Below are positions 25,057 to 34,238 of a DNA stretch of 64,000 bases, piece after piece. This stretch comes from Mucilaginibacter sp. L196. GTDB lineage: Bacteria > Bacteroidota > Bacteroidia > Sphingobacteriales > Sphingobacteriaceae. The notes under the pieces were generated by a model. The model was given only the letters and a program-made list of their open reading frames with translations, searched no databases and was not told the DNA's origin. The DNA lies in assembly GCF_009765905.1 (NCBI RefSeq), contig NZ_LMUO01000019.1, forward strand, positions 608,418 to 672,417. Reading direction: 5' to 3'. How positions within the stretch are numbered: the stretch's first letter is position 1; every line of letters begins with the position of its first letter. A program made the translations under genes and the position numbers.

Positions 25057-27801
25057 ATGAAGATTATATTTAATATTGTTTTTTGTACCTGTTTGTTTAG
25101 CGTCGTTATTGGTAATGCAACTGGTGTAAAATCAACAAAAAGCGTTACCGTCATATTTTCGGGTTCAGCCCATGCGCGTGTTAAGTACGGTGTGCAAAAA
25201 TTGGAGCAGCAGCTAAAGATGCAAGGTTATGCGGTAACTGAAAAAGCCAATCTTCAAAATAACGGCAGCACCATAATTATCGGATTGTTAAATGATCCCC
25301 TGATCAAAAAGTATTATACTAAATGGCAGATCCACCTAAACAAATTACCCGGTAAAGAAGGGTTTGCCATAAATGGCAGCTCAGGCAATATAATTATTGC
25401 AGGTGCAGATAATTCCGGTGCATTGTACGGATGCCTTGAACTGGCCGACGAATTAAAATCAAATCATTCGCTCCCCATAAGTATCAATAAAACAGATCAA
25501 CCTGAAATGGTGCTGCGCGGTGCCTGCATAGGGATTCAAAAACCAGAGTTATTACCCGGTCGCGGAACGTATGAATACCCTTATACTCCACAAAATTTCC
25601 CATGGTTTTACGATAAGGCGCTTTGGATTAAGTATCTGGATTCATTGGCTCAAAACCGCATGAACTCGCTTTACTTGTGGAGTGGTCACCCTTTCGCTTC
25701 ACTTGTTAAGGTAAAGGATTATCCTTATGCCCTGGAGGTAGATGAAGCTACCTATGAAAAGAACGTAGATATATACAATTTCCTTACCCGTGAAGCTGAC
25801 AAACGGGGCATCTGGGTAATACAGGGTTTTTACAACATCATCGTTTCCAAACCTTTTGCCGAACATAATCACCTCAAAACGCAAGACCGCAACCGCCATA
25901 TTGTACCCATCATAGCTGATTACACTCGTGAATCTATCGCTGCATTTGTGCAGAAATACCCTAACGTAGGTTTGCTGGTAACTTTGGGCGAGGCAATGGA
26001 AGGCGTTGGGCAGGATGATATTGATTGGTTCACTAAAACAATAATTCCCGGCGTGAAAGATGGACTGCATGCCTTAGGTCGTACAGATGAGCCGCCAATT
26101 GTATTGCGTGCCCATGATACCGATGCACCATCAGATATGAAATATGCCAAGCCATTATACAGTAACCTGTATACCATGATCAAGTACAATGGCGAAGCTT
26201 TAACTACTTATACACCACATGGCCCCTGGGCCGAATTGCATCAAACGTTGAGTAAACTTGGCCCTGTTGAAATTGAAAATGTGCATATTTTGGCTAACCT
26301 TGAGCCGTTCAGGTATGGATCAGATGATTTTATACAGAAATGCGTTCAGGCGATGCATAGTACCGACGAATCAAACGGGATCCACATATACCCACAGGCA
26401 TCTTACTGGGATTGGCCATATACCGCCGACAATACCTCGACACGTGAATTGGAAATGGATAGGGACTGGATCTGGTATAAAGAATGGTCGCGCTATGCAT
26501 GGAATTGCCATCGTGATAGGGGGGATGAAGTAAAATACTGGTCACAGCAACTATCCTCAAAATATGGCTGCGATTTTGAGCATGGTAAAGATATTTTAGA
26601 CGCCTACGAGCAATCTGGCGAGATATCACCCAAGATATTAAGACGTTTCGGTATAACCGATGGTAACCGCCAAACCATGACGCTTGGCATGACCATGAGT
26701 GAATTGGTTGATCCTGAAAAATATGGTTTATTCTCATTACTCTATAACTCTGAAGGCCCTGAAGGAGAAATGCTAAGTGAGTACGCAGCCAAAGAATGGA
26801 AACACCAGCCACACGTTGGCGAAACACCGGTTAAGGTAATTAATGATATTATTGAAGAAGGTAACAACGCGGTAAAAGCTATTAATGCAGCCGATAAAGG
26901 TATAACTACTGATAGGGTAGAATTTAATCGCCTCAAAAACGATATGTACTGTTATAACGCCATGGCTAACAGCTATGCGCACAAAGCAAAGGCTGCATTA
27001 TGGGTGTTGCGCTACAAATATTCTGATGATGTCAGTGATTTGGATAAGGCTTTGCCTGAATTACAGATTAGCTTTAATTATTACCAGCAATTGGTAGATC
27101 TCACCAAAAATACCTATCTGTATGCCAACAGTATGCAAACCAAACAACGCAAGATCCCGGTAGGGGGTAACGATGGTAAAAATAAAACCTGGGTTGAACT
27201 GTTACCACTCTACCAAAAGGAACTAAACAATTTTAAGCGAAATATCGATTCGCTTAAAATGCCGAAATCCATCGCCAAAAAGCAGCAAAAAATACAATTG
27301 GTTGATGCCCCGGTAACTTTAACTAATTCCAGTTTTTACAAAGTAACAACAGGTAGCCAGGTGTTTGCGGATACTACTGCCCAGATTAAAAACATCGCCC
27401 CCGAACTGGCAGGCTTACAGGGTATCAAATTAAATAGAGCTACCCAGGTTACCGATGGTACCACCATCAACTTTACCAATACCAAACCTGTTAAAGTTTT
27501 GGTTGGCTACTTTTTAAGTAAAGAAAGCAAGTATTTACAGGAGCCTCAGCTGGAAACAGATGCGACTGCAAATGATTATGGTCAGGCTGATATTAAAATC
27601 TCCAACGCCATACAAATCGATGGTTTACCTCCGGTGAATGTGCATACCTACACTTTTAAAGCTGGCAATAATACCTTAAGTTTAGGTAAAGGCGCATGTT
27701 TAGTATTGGGTTTTGTGGATGATTCGGCCACCATCCCGGTTTATGATGCAGGCTTAAGTAATGAAGGTAACATCAAAGATTTAAGATGGTTGTTTAACTA
27801 A
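25057..27801 (+). CDS. Large exported glycosidase with GH67-N/GH20-N-like domain, candidate uronidase
   Basis: A 914-residue protein with an N-terminal signal segment (about 1-20). Residues ~28-140 form an alpha/beta domain like those preceding GH67 and GH20 catalytic domains (GNIIIAGADNSGALYGCLELAD). A TIM-barrel-like region follows to about 480, with acidic stretches LVTLGEAMEGVGQDDIDW and HIYPQASYWDWPYTADN. The rest is helical, then beta-rich. The best guess is a glycosidase on a uronic-acid-containing pectin fragment, perhaps an alpha-galacturonidase-type enzyme. The family and catalytic residues are not certain. It is the first gene of the 25057-41996 operon; the GH95 gene follows after 5 nt. 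Confidence 0.65.
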   Translation: MKIIFNIVFCTCLFSVVIGNATGVKSTKSVTVIFSGSAHARVKYGVQKLEQQLKMQGYAVTEKANLQNNGSTIIIGLLNDPLIKKYYTKWQIHLNKLPGKEGFAINGSSGNIIIAGADNSGALYGCLELADELKSNHSLPISINKTDQPEMVLRGACIGIQKPELLPGRGTYEYPYTPQNFPWFYDKALWIKYLDSLAQNRMNSLYLWSGHPFASLVKVKDYPYALEVDEATYEKNVDIYNFLTREADKRGIWVIQGFYNIIVSKPFAEHNHLKTQDRNRHIVPIIADYTRESIAAFVQKYPNVGLLVTLGEAMEGVGQDDIDWFTKTIIPGVKDGLHALGRTDEPPIVLRAHDTDAPSDMKYAKPLYSNLYTMIKYNGEALTTYTPHGPWAELHQTLSKLGPVEIENVHILANLEPFRYGSDDFIQKCVQAMHSTDESNGIHIYPQASYWDWPYTADNTSTRELEMDRDWIWYKEWSRYAWNCHRDRGDEVKYWSQQLSSKYGCDFEHGKDILDAYEQSGEISPKILRRFGITDGNRQTMTLGMTMSELVDPEKYGLFSLLYNSEGPEGEMLSEYAAKEWKHQPHVGETPVKVINDIIEEGNNAVKAINAADKGITTDRVEFNRLKNDMYCYNAMANSYAHKAKAALWVLRYKYSDDVSDLDKALPELQISFNYYQQLVDLTKNTYLYANSMQTKQRKIPVGGNDGKNKTWVELLPLYQKELNNFKRNIDSLKMPKSIAKKQQKIQLVDAPVTLTNSSFYKVTTGSQVFADTTAQIKNIAPELAGLQGIKLNRATQVTDGTTINFTNTKPVKVLVGYFLSKESKYLQEPQLETDATANDYGQADIKISNAIQIDGLPPVNVHTYTFKAGNNTLSLGKGACLVLGFVDDSATIPVYDAGLSNEGNIKDLRWLFN

Positions 27802-27806
27802 TTTAA

Positions 27807-30647
27807 ATGAACAGGAAAACCAACATATTTACAAGCCGGATAATATTTACTGTAACAGTTCTGCTGTTCGTAATTATTAGTCCTGAGCATGGTTTCTCAC
27901 AAAGCAATTTAAGACTTTGGTATAAACAACCCGCCCAAAAATGGACTGATGCCCTGCCAATTGGCAACGGCCGCTTAGGTGCCATGATATTTGGCGGTGC
28001 AGATGAGGATCACATCCAGTTTAATGAGCAAACCTTATGGACCGGCGGCCCGAGAGCGTATGCTCGTAAAGGAGCCTCAAAATATCTACCCATCATCCGC
28101 CGCCTAATCGCCGAAGGCAAACAAGCCGAAGCCGAATCAATTGCCCAGGAACATTTTATGGGGATGAAAAGCCATGAGTTTACCTATGATGCCGATTCAG
28201 TAGCATGGGTCAAAAAAATGCGCTCGGATATATCGTATGCTGTAGCTGATTTGGACGATAGTAAATGGAAAACCATTCCGCAACCCCAGGCAAATGGATG
28301 GGAAGTCCTTCCTGGCTTTGAGGGCTTAGATGGTGCTGTTTGGCTTCGTAATAGTTTCGACCTGCCCGCAGATATGATTGGAAAAGCAATGGTTTTAAAT
28401 ATCGGCCGGGTTCGTGATATGGATTTTACTTATGTAAATGGTCATTTGGTTGGCTCTTCCAATAATACTTCAAATCGTAGTTACACAATCCCGGCTGGTT
28501 TACTTCATCCCGGCAAAAATACCATCGCCATTCAGGTGCTTAACTTTTATGATAAAGGAGGATTAACCACGGTAAAAGAAAAATTGGGTGTTTATCAAAA
28601 AGATTCACCAACAAATTTTATTGCGCTAAAATCAAATTGGAAATATGCCATTCAAAACGATTCACCACCGGCTCATCCTGCATATAATGCCGAATACCAA
28701 CCCTTTGCTGATCTTTATCTACAATTCCCTAAACTGGAGGTGTCAAACTATACCCGCGATCTTGATCTGACAAAAGCCATCGCCCATGTTAGCTACCAAT
28801 CAAACAGTACTATCTATACCCGCGAATACTTTTCAAGCGCACCAGACCAGGTTATAGCTGTACACCTAACTGCAAGCAAACCCGGTAGCATAACCTTTAG
28901 AGCATTACTTAAAACCTTACACAGGTCTTTTAATATTTATAGGGTCGATGCCCGTACGCTGGCATTATCACTTAAAGTAAGCGATGGGGTGCTAAAAGGT
29001 GTTAGTTATTTACATGTAGATGCCATAGGGGGCAAGGTAGCGGTAAATTCAAATGACATAACCATCAGCAACGCTAATGAGGCAACCTTATACCTAACTG
29101 CTGCAACCAATTTTAAAAGCTATAAAGATGTTTCCGGTAATCCTGCTACCATCTGTAAAAATATCATCAACAAGCTTTCTGATAGAAGTTATGCGATTAT
29201 AAGGGCCGCCCATATTAAAGATTATCAATCTTATTTCAATAAGTTCTCCATCAATTTAGGAGTGACTCCAAATGATGCGCTGCCTACTGATGAACGTATC
29301 TTGAAATTCAGTAATACTGCCGATCCGGCTTTGATAGCATTGTATGTGCAGTATGGTCGTTATTTGCTGATCTCATCTTCGCAACCGGGCAACAGTCAGC
29401 CCGCGAATTTGCAGGGCTTGTGGAACGATCTGCTTACGCCACCCTGGGGCAGCAAATTTACCACCAACATCAATTTAGAAATGAACTACTGGCCTGCCGA
29501 GGAATTAAATCTATCAGCATGCAGTGCCCCATTCTTTAATGCAGTTGATGATCTGGCGCAAACAGGCAAGGTCACCGCCAAAGTACACTATGGTGCACCG
29601 GGGTGGGTTTTGCACCATAACACCGATTTATGGCGCGGAACTGCCCCGGTAAATTCATCTACACATGGTATTTGGGTAAGTGGTGGCGCATGGCTTTGTC
29701 AACAGCTATGGGAGCACTATTTATTTACCAAAGATCAGGTGTTCCTGAAAGATCGTGCTTATCCGGATATGAAAGGCGCGGCTGAATTTTTTGTTCATTT
29801 TTTAACCAGAGATCCTAAAACAGGCTACCTCATCAGCACCCCGTCAAATTCGCCGGAGCATGGCGGCTTGGTTGCCGGGCCGACGATGGATCATCAGATC
29901 ATCCGCGATCTGTTCAAAAATACGATTACCGCGGCAGGTGTTTTGGGCATTCATTCTAAGTTTATCGATACGCTGAAATCCATGTACGGTCAAATCGCAC
30001 CTAATAAAATTGGTAAATACGGACAGTTACAAGAGTGGATGGAAGATAAAGACGATACCGCCGATACCCATCGCCATGTATCGCACATGTGGGGCGTTTA
30101 TCCCGGTACGGACATTACCTGGGATAGGCCCGATTTGATGAAAGCTGCCGAACAATCCCTCAAATACCGTGGCGATGAAGGAACAGGATGGAGCATCGCC
30201 TGGAAAATAAACTTATACGCCCGCTTAAAAGAGGGCGACCACGCCATGCGTTTATTCGATATGCTGCTTTCACCCGCTGATGTAAGCTCAGGAAAAGAAA
30301 AGGGTGGCGTATATCACAACTTATTTGATGCCCACCCACCATTTCAGATAGATGGCAACTTTGGCGGAGCCGCCGGACTTGCCGAAATGCTGCTGCAAAG
30401 TCAGGGAAAAGAGATTGAATTACTGCCCGCGCTGCCTACAGCTTTACCTAACGGAGATGTAAAAGGCATTTGCGCCCGTGGTGGTTTTGTGTTGGATTTT
30501 AAATGGGAGAATGGAGTGTTGCAAAATGTTAAAGTACTGTCAAAAGCAGGAGGGGTTTGTAAACTCCTTTATCAGGGAAAAACAATCATCATCAATACAC
30601 AAAAAGGCAGGTCATACCAGTTTAATGGTGATTTGAAAAAAATATAA
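27807..30647 (+). CDS. GH95 alpha-L-galactosidase/alpha-L-fucosidase with inserted beta domain
   Basis: A 946-residue exported GH95 enzyme with a signal peptide ending HGFSQ. The family N-terminus LPIGNGRLGAMIFGG is clear. Catalytic residues known from the Bifidobacterium GH95 fucosidase are present: the Asn pair N554/N556 in TNINLEMNYW, the acid E684 in NSPEHGG and D849 in FQIDGNFGG. Two residues before N554 is Thr (T552) where fucosidases have His, a difference linked to L-galactose preference. Residues ~117-292 are an insert with a jelly-roll-like domain (WLRNSFDLPADMIGK, TYVNGHLVG) resembling that of sialate acetylesterases. It should remove terminal alpha-L-galactose or alpha-L-fucose from pectic side chains. 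Confidence 0.9.
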   Translation: MNRKTNIFTSRIIFTVTVLLFVIISPEHGFSQSNLRLWYKQPAQKWTDALPIGNGRLGAMIFGGADEDHIQFNEQTLWTGGPRAYARKGASKYLPIIRRLIAEGKQAEAESIAQEHFMGMKSHEFTYDADSVAWVKKMRSDISYAVADLDDSKWKTIPQPQANGWEVLPGFEGLDGAVWLRNSFDLPADMIGKAMVLNIGRVRDMDFTYVNGHLVGSSNNTSNRSYTIPAGLLHPGKNTIAIQVLNFYDKGGLTTVKEKLGVYQKDSPTNFIALKSNWKYAIQNDSPPAHPAYNAEYQPFADLYLQFPKLEVSNYTRDLDLTKAIAHVSYQSNSTIYTREYFSSAPDQVIAVHLTASKPGSITFRALLKTLHRSFNIYRVDARTLALSLKVSDGVLKGVSYLHVDAIGGKVAVNSNDITISNANEATLYLTAATNFKSYKDVSGNPATICKNIINKLSDRSYAIIRAAHIKDYQSYFNKFSINLGVTPNDALPTDERILKFSNTADPALIALYVQYGRYLLISSSQPGNSQPANLQGLWNDLLTPPWGSKFTTNINLEMNYWPAEELNLSACSAPFFNAVDDLAQTGKVTAKVHYGAPGWVLHHNTDLWRGTAPVNSSTHGIWVSGGAWLCQQLWEHYLFTKDQVFLKDRAYPDMKGAAEFFVHFLTRDPKTGYLISTPSNSPEHGGLVAGPTMDHQIIRDLFKNTITAAGVLGIHSKFIDTLKSMYGQIAPNKIGKYGQLQEWMEDKDDTADTHRHVSHMWGVYPGTDITWDRPDLMKAAEQSLKYRGDEGTGWSIAWKINLYARLKEGDHAMRLFDMLLSPADVSSGKEKGGVYHNLFDAHPPFQIDGNFGGAAGLAEMLLQSQGKEIELLPALPTALPNGDVKGICARGGFVLDFKWENGVLQNVKVLSKAGGVCKLLYQGKTIIINTQKGRSYQFNGDLKKI

Positions 30648-33600
30648 ATGGCAAAATCTAAAACATATAAAGATTTGATTTTGCGGTTGATAATTCGGCC
30701 GTTTTTCGTTATCTTTATATTGCTGTTTTTAGTTTTTGCCAGCCATTCCGCAATCGCGCAGCAAACTACTCGTCAGGAAATATTGCTCAACAGCAACTGG
30801 CGCACCATAGCCGATGAACATAACATAAACGCTCATAAGGGTTTTGAAAAAGCAGGTTTCGCTGATAAAGGCTGGCTAACCGTTGATGTACCGCATAATT
30901 GGGATACTTACGGAGGTTACCGCCGTTTAAAAAATGGCAATTTGCATGGTTACGCCTGGTACCGCAAAACCTTTGTAATTACTAAACAGCAACCGGGTAA
31001 ACGTTATTTTTTATGGTTCGAGGGAGTTGGGTCTTATGCCACAGTTTGGCTTAACGGTAAACAGGTAGGTTACCATGCCGGTGGCCGTACTACTTTTACA
31101 CTTGATGTTACCAATGCCATCAAACAAGGCTCCAACCTGCTTTGTGTCCGTGCAGATCATCCTGCTTTTATCAGGGATCTCCCTTGGGTGAGCGGCGGCG
31201 ATTCCGATGATCCTGGTTTTTCCGAAGGTTCGCAGCCAATGGGTATATTCAGGCCCGTTCATCTCATCGTTACCAATCCAGTAAGGGTAGAGCCATTCGG
31301 CATCCATGTGTGGAATGATACTACCGTTTCCGAAAAATCAGCCACACTAAACCTCGAAACAACAGTTAAAAACTATAGCAGTAAACCTTGTGAAGTAACC
31401 GTTATCAACCAACTAATTGATGCAGGTGGAAATGTAGTTGCCGAAACAAAATTAGTAATTAACCTTGATGCAAATGCAACCGCTACCGCGAAGCAAACAA
31501 TGCCACAAGTTAAGCAGGTACATTTATGGTCGCTTACCAATCCGTATTTATACACCGTTAAAGCACAGGTAACGATCAACGGCCATGTGGTTGATCAAAC
31601 ATCTATTCCTTACGGCATCCGTTGGATTAGCTGGCCAATCGGCCGCAATAACGGCGATAATCGTTTCTATTTAAACGGCAAACCCGTATTTATCAACGGC
31701 ATAGCTGAATATGAGCATTTAATGGGCAACAGCCATGCCTTCAGCAACCAGGAGATAAGAGCAAGGGTAATGCAATTAAGATCAGCGGGTTTTAACGCAT
31801 TCCGCGATGCGCACCAACCGCATAACCTTGAATATCAAAAATATTGGGACAAACTGGGCATACTTTGGTGGCCGCAATACACAGCGCACATTTGGTATGA
31901 TACGCCCGGGTTTAGGAAAAACTTTAAAGCCCTGTTAAGGGATTGGATAATCGAACGTCGCAACAGTCCGTCAGTAATCCTATGGGGACTCCAAAACGAG
32001 AGCCGTTTGCCCGAGGATTTTGCCAAGGAATGTTCCGCCATCATCCGCAGCCTTGATCCAACCGCCTCCTCTCAACGCAAAATAACAACTTGTAACGGTG
32101 GGAGGGGTATAGATTGGGACGTTCCTCAAAACTGGTCAGGTACTTACGGCGGCAACGTATTTGATTATGCTTCAGATCTGAAAAAAGACATTTTAGTAGG
32201 CGAGTACGGCGCATGGCGTAGCCTTGATTTACATACAAACGGGCCATTCGCGCAAACCAATATCCTAAGCGAAGACCGCATGACCCAACTACTGGAAAAG
32301 AAAGTCCAACTGGCTGAATCTGTAAAAGATAAAGCCGCCGGCCAATTTATGTGGCTGCTTTACTCGCATGAAAACCCCGGCAGGGTGCAAGGCGGCGAAG
32401 GCTATCGGGAACTTGATCGTGTTGGCCCGGTAAATTATAAAGGTTTATTCACCATTTGGGGGCAACCGCTTGATGCTTTCTATATGTACAGGGCTAATTA
32501 CGCCGATAAGGTAAAAGAGCCAATGGTTTACATTGTATCGCATACCTGGCCAAATAGATGGCTTAAACCAGGCAAAAAAGATAGTATTACAGTTTACTCC
32601 AATTGTGATGAAGTTGAATTATTTAACGATGCAGGCACAATTTCGCTTGGCAAAAAAACACGGCAGGGTATAGGCACCCATTTCCAATGGGACAATGTCG
32701 ACATCAAATACAACGTATTATATGCTATTGGTTATGTAAATGGAAAAGCCGTAGCAAAGGATTATATCGTTTTAAATCATCTGCTAGCCTCACCCAATTT
32801 AAAGCAACTGTCATCCGGCAATTCAGATATAATGAAGCCTGCCAAAGGTTACAAATATCTATATCGTGTAAATTGCGGCGGCCCCGATTATACCGACAAG
32901 CAGGGGAACTTATGGCTAACCGATGCACACAAAAGCGGTAAAAAAACATGGGGTTCACTTTCATGGACGGATGATTATGCCGGGATGCCCGCGTTTTTCG
33001 GAAGCCAGCAACGGACTTTTGATGTAATCCATTCTACTAATGATGAGCTGCTATTCCAGTCGTACCGCTTTGGAATGAATAAACTAAAATACCAGTTCCC
33101 GGTACCGGATGGCGATTACCGGGTAGAACTCTATTTTACCGAGCCCTGGTATGGTATAGGCGGCGGAATGGATTGCACCGGTTGGCGCTTGTTCAACATC
33201 GCCATAAACAATAAAACGGTACTAAAAGATTTTGACATTTGGAAAGAAGCTGGCTGTGATAACGCGCTGAAAAAGACGTTTACTGTTCATGTAACCGGCG
33301 GACAGTTACAAATATCCTTTCCACATACCGCCGCTGGCGAAGCTATTATTTCAGCTATTGCTATAAGCACATTAAATCAAAAAGTAATTCCCGCTGCATC
33401 TTCGGGTGGAGTTATTAAGAATCTTAACGTCGAAAAACAAAACAAATGGTCTATACAGTCATGGATGGATATTGGTCAGCAAGTTTATGCAAACGAGGAT
33501 ATACGTTTCAGCCAATTGCCGCCTGCCTTATATGGTGCCGACTGGATCAAAACCACAGCAAACGATGCATCTCATCCGGCACGCTTTGCGGTTACCACTG

Positions 33601-34229
33601 CTGCCGATGTTTACATCGCCATGAATGTTAAAGCCGAAGACAGGCCGCAATGGTTAAAGGATTATCAGCCAACGGGCCTATCCTTGCAAACAGATGAAGA
33701 CGGCGGCAGTGATTTCGTACTCTATAAGAAACGATACGCAGCCAATGCTATCATTCCATTAGGCCAGTATGGCAAGAATGGAAAATATACCGTAGCAGTT
33801 TTACCTGTTACCACACTTCAACCTGCCGTCGACTTAAAAAGAAGTGTTAAATATGATGTTGCTAACGCTTTAATTCAGGGCGATGGAATAATTCAGGATA
33901 CTTTAAATAAGAAAAAAGTATTACGATTCACAGAACCAGCCGGTGCAAAAGCAACGCTGATAATTACACCCGGTGTAGCCGATAGCTATAATTTGAGCTT
34001 TAAATATTATAACAACAGTATCCAGACTTTTACTGTTAACATGCAATTACAAGCTGCCGATGGTACCATTATGAAGCGCGAAGTATTAAACTTTAAACCA
34101 CTAACTAAAGGCAAATCTGGTACGATAAGTACGTCAACCAATGGCAGTATTAATGCAGGGAACTATAAGGTGATATTAACCGCTATCGATGCAAAAGGAC
34201 TAATTATATCGGGACTAGAGATGCAGTAA
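30648..34229 (+). CDS. Large GH2 glycosidase with malectin domain
   Basis: A 1193-residue exported protein that starts directly after the GH95 stop codon. The signal peptide ends AIAQQ (about 1-38). Residues ~45-200 are the GH2 sugar-binding jelly roll (VPHNWDTYGG, WYRKTF). The TIM barrel has the acid/base Glu in WGLQNESRLP (about 450) and the nucleophile Glu in VGEYGAW (about 518). A malectin-like domain (about 740-905; YRVNCGGPDYTDKQGN) probably binds sugar. The last ~270 residues are beta-rich accessory domains. GH2 covers beta-galactosidase, beta-glucuronidase and alpha-L-arabinopyranosidase; the locus suggests pectin side chains, the exact bond is unknown. Confidence 0.87.
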   Translation: MAKSKTYKDLILRLIIRPFFVIFILLFLVFASHSAIAQQTTRQEILLNSNWRTIADEHNINAHKGFEKAGFADKGWLTVDVPHNWDTYGGYRRLKNGNLHGYAWYRKTFVITKQQPGKRYFLWFEGVGSYATVWLNGKQVGYHAGGRTTFTLDVTNAIKQGSNLLCVRADHPAFIRDLPWVSGGDSDDPGFSEGSQPMGIFRPVHLIVTNPVRVEPFGIHVWNDTTVSEKSATLNLETTVKNYSSKPCEVTVINQLIDAGGNVVAETKLVINLDANATATAKQTMPQVKQVHLWSLTNPYLYTVKAQVTINGHVVDQTSIPYGIRWISWPIGRNNGDNRFYLNGKPVFINGIAEYEHLMGNSHAFSNQEIRARVMQLRSAGFNAFRDAHQPHNLEYQKYWDKLGILWWPQYTAHIWYDTPGFRKNFKALLRDWIIERRNSPSVILWGLQNESRLPEDFAKECSAIIRSLDPTASSQRKITTCNGGRGIDWDVPQNWSGTYGGNVFDYASDLKKDILVGEYGAWRSLDLHTNGPFAQTNILSEDRMTQLLEKKVQLAESVKDKAAGQFMWLLYSHENPGRVQGGEGYRELDRVGPVNYKGLFTIWGQPLDAFYMYRANYADKVKEPMVYIVSHTWPNRWLKPGKKDSITVYSNCDEVELFNDAGTISLGKKTRQGIGTHFQWDNVDIKYNVLYAIGYVNGKAVAKDYIVLNHLLASPNLKQLSSGNSDIMKPAKGYKYLYRVNCGGPDYTDKQGNLWLTDAHKSGKKTWGSLSWTDDYAGMPAFFGSQQRTFDVIHSTNDELLFQSYRFGMNKLKYQFPVPDGDYRVELYFTEPWYGIGGGMDCTGWRLFNIAINNKTVLKDFDIWKEAGCDNALKKTFTVHVTGGQLQISFPHTAAGEAIISAIAISTLNQKVIPAASSGGVIKNLNVEKQNKWSIQSWMDIGQQVYANEDIRFSQLPPALYGADWIKTTANDASHPARFAVTTAADVYIAMNVKAEDRPQWLKDYQPTGLSLQTDEDGGSDFVLYKKRYAANAIIPLGQYGKNGKYTVAVLPVTTLQPAVDLKRSVKYDVANALIQGDGIIQDTLNKKKVLRFTEPAGAKATLIITPGVADSYNLSFKYYNNSIQTFTVNMQLQAADGTIMKREVLNFKPLTKGKSGTISTSTNGSINAGNYKVILTAIDAKGLIISGLEMQ

Positions 34230-34238
34230 TACCGACAA

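Noticed and set aside
26330..26827. Open frame of 165 codons on the minus strand
   Set aside because: Antisense to the 914-residue glycosidase; rich in His/Arg/Ser as usual for shadow frames, with no family resemblance.
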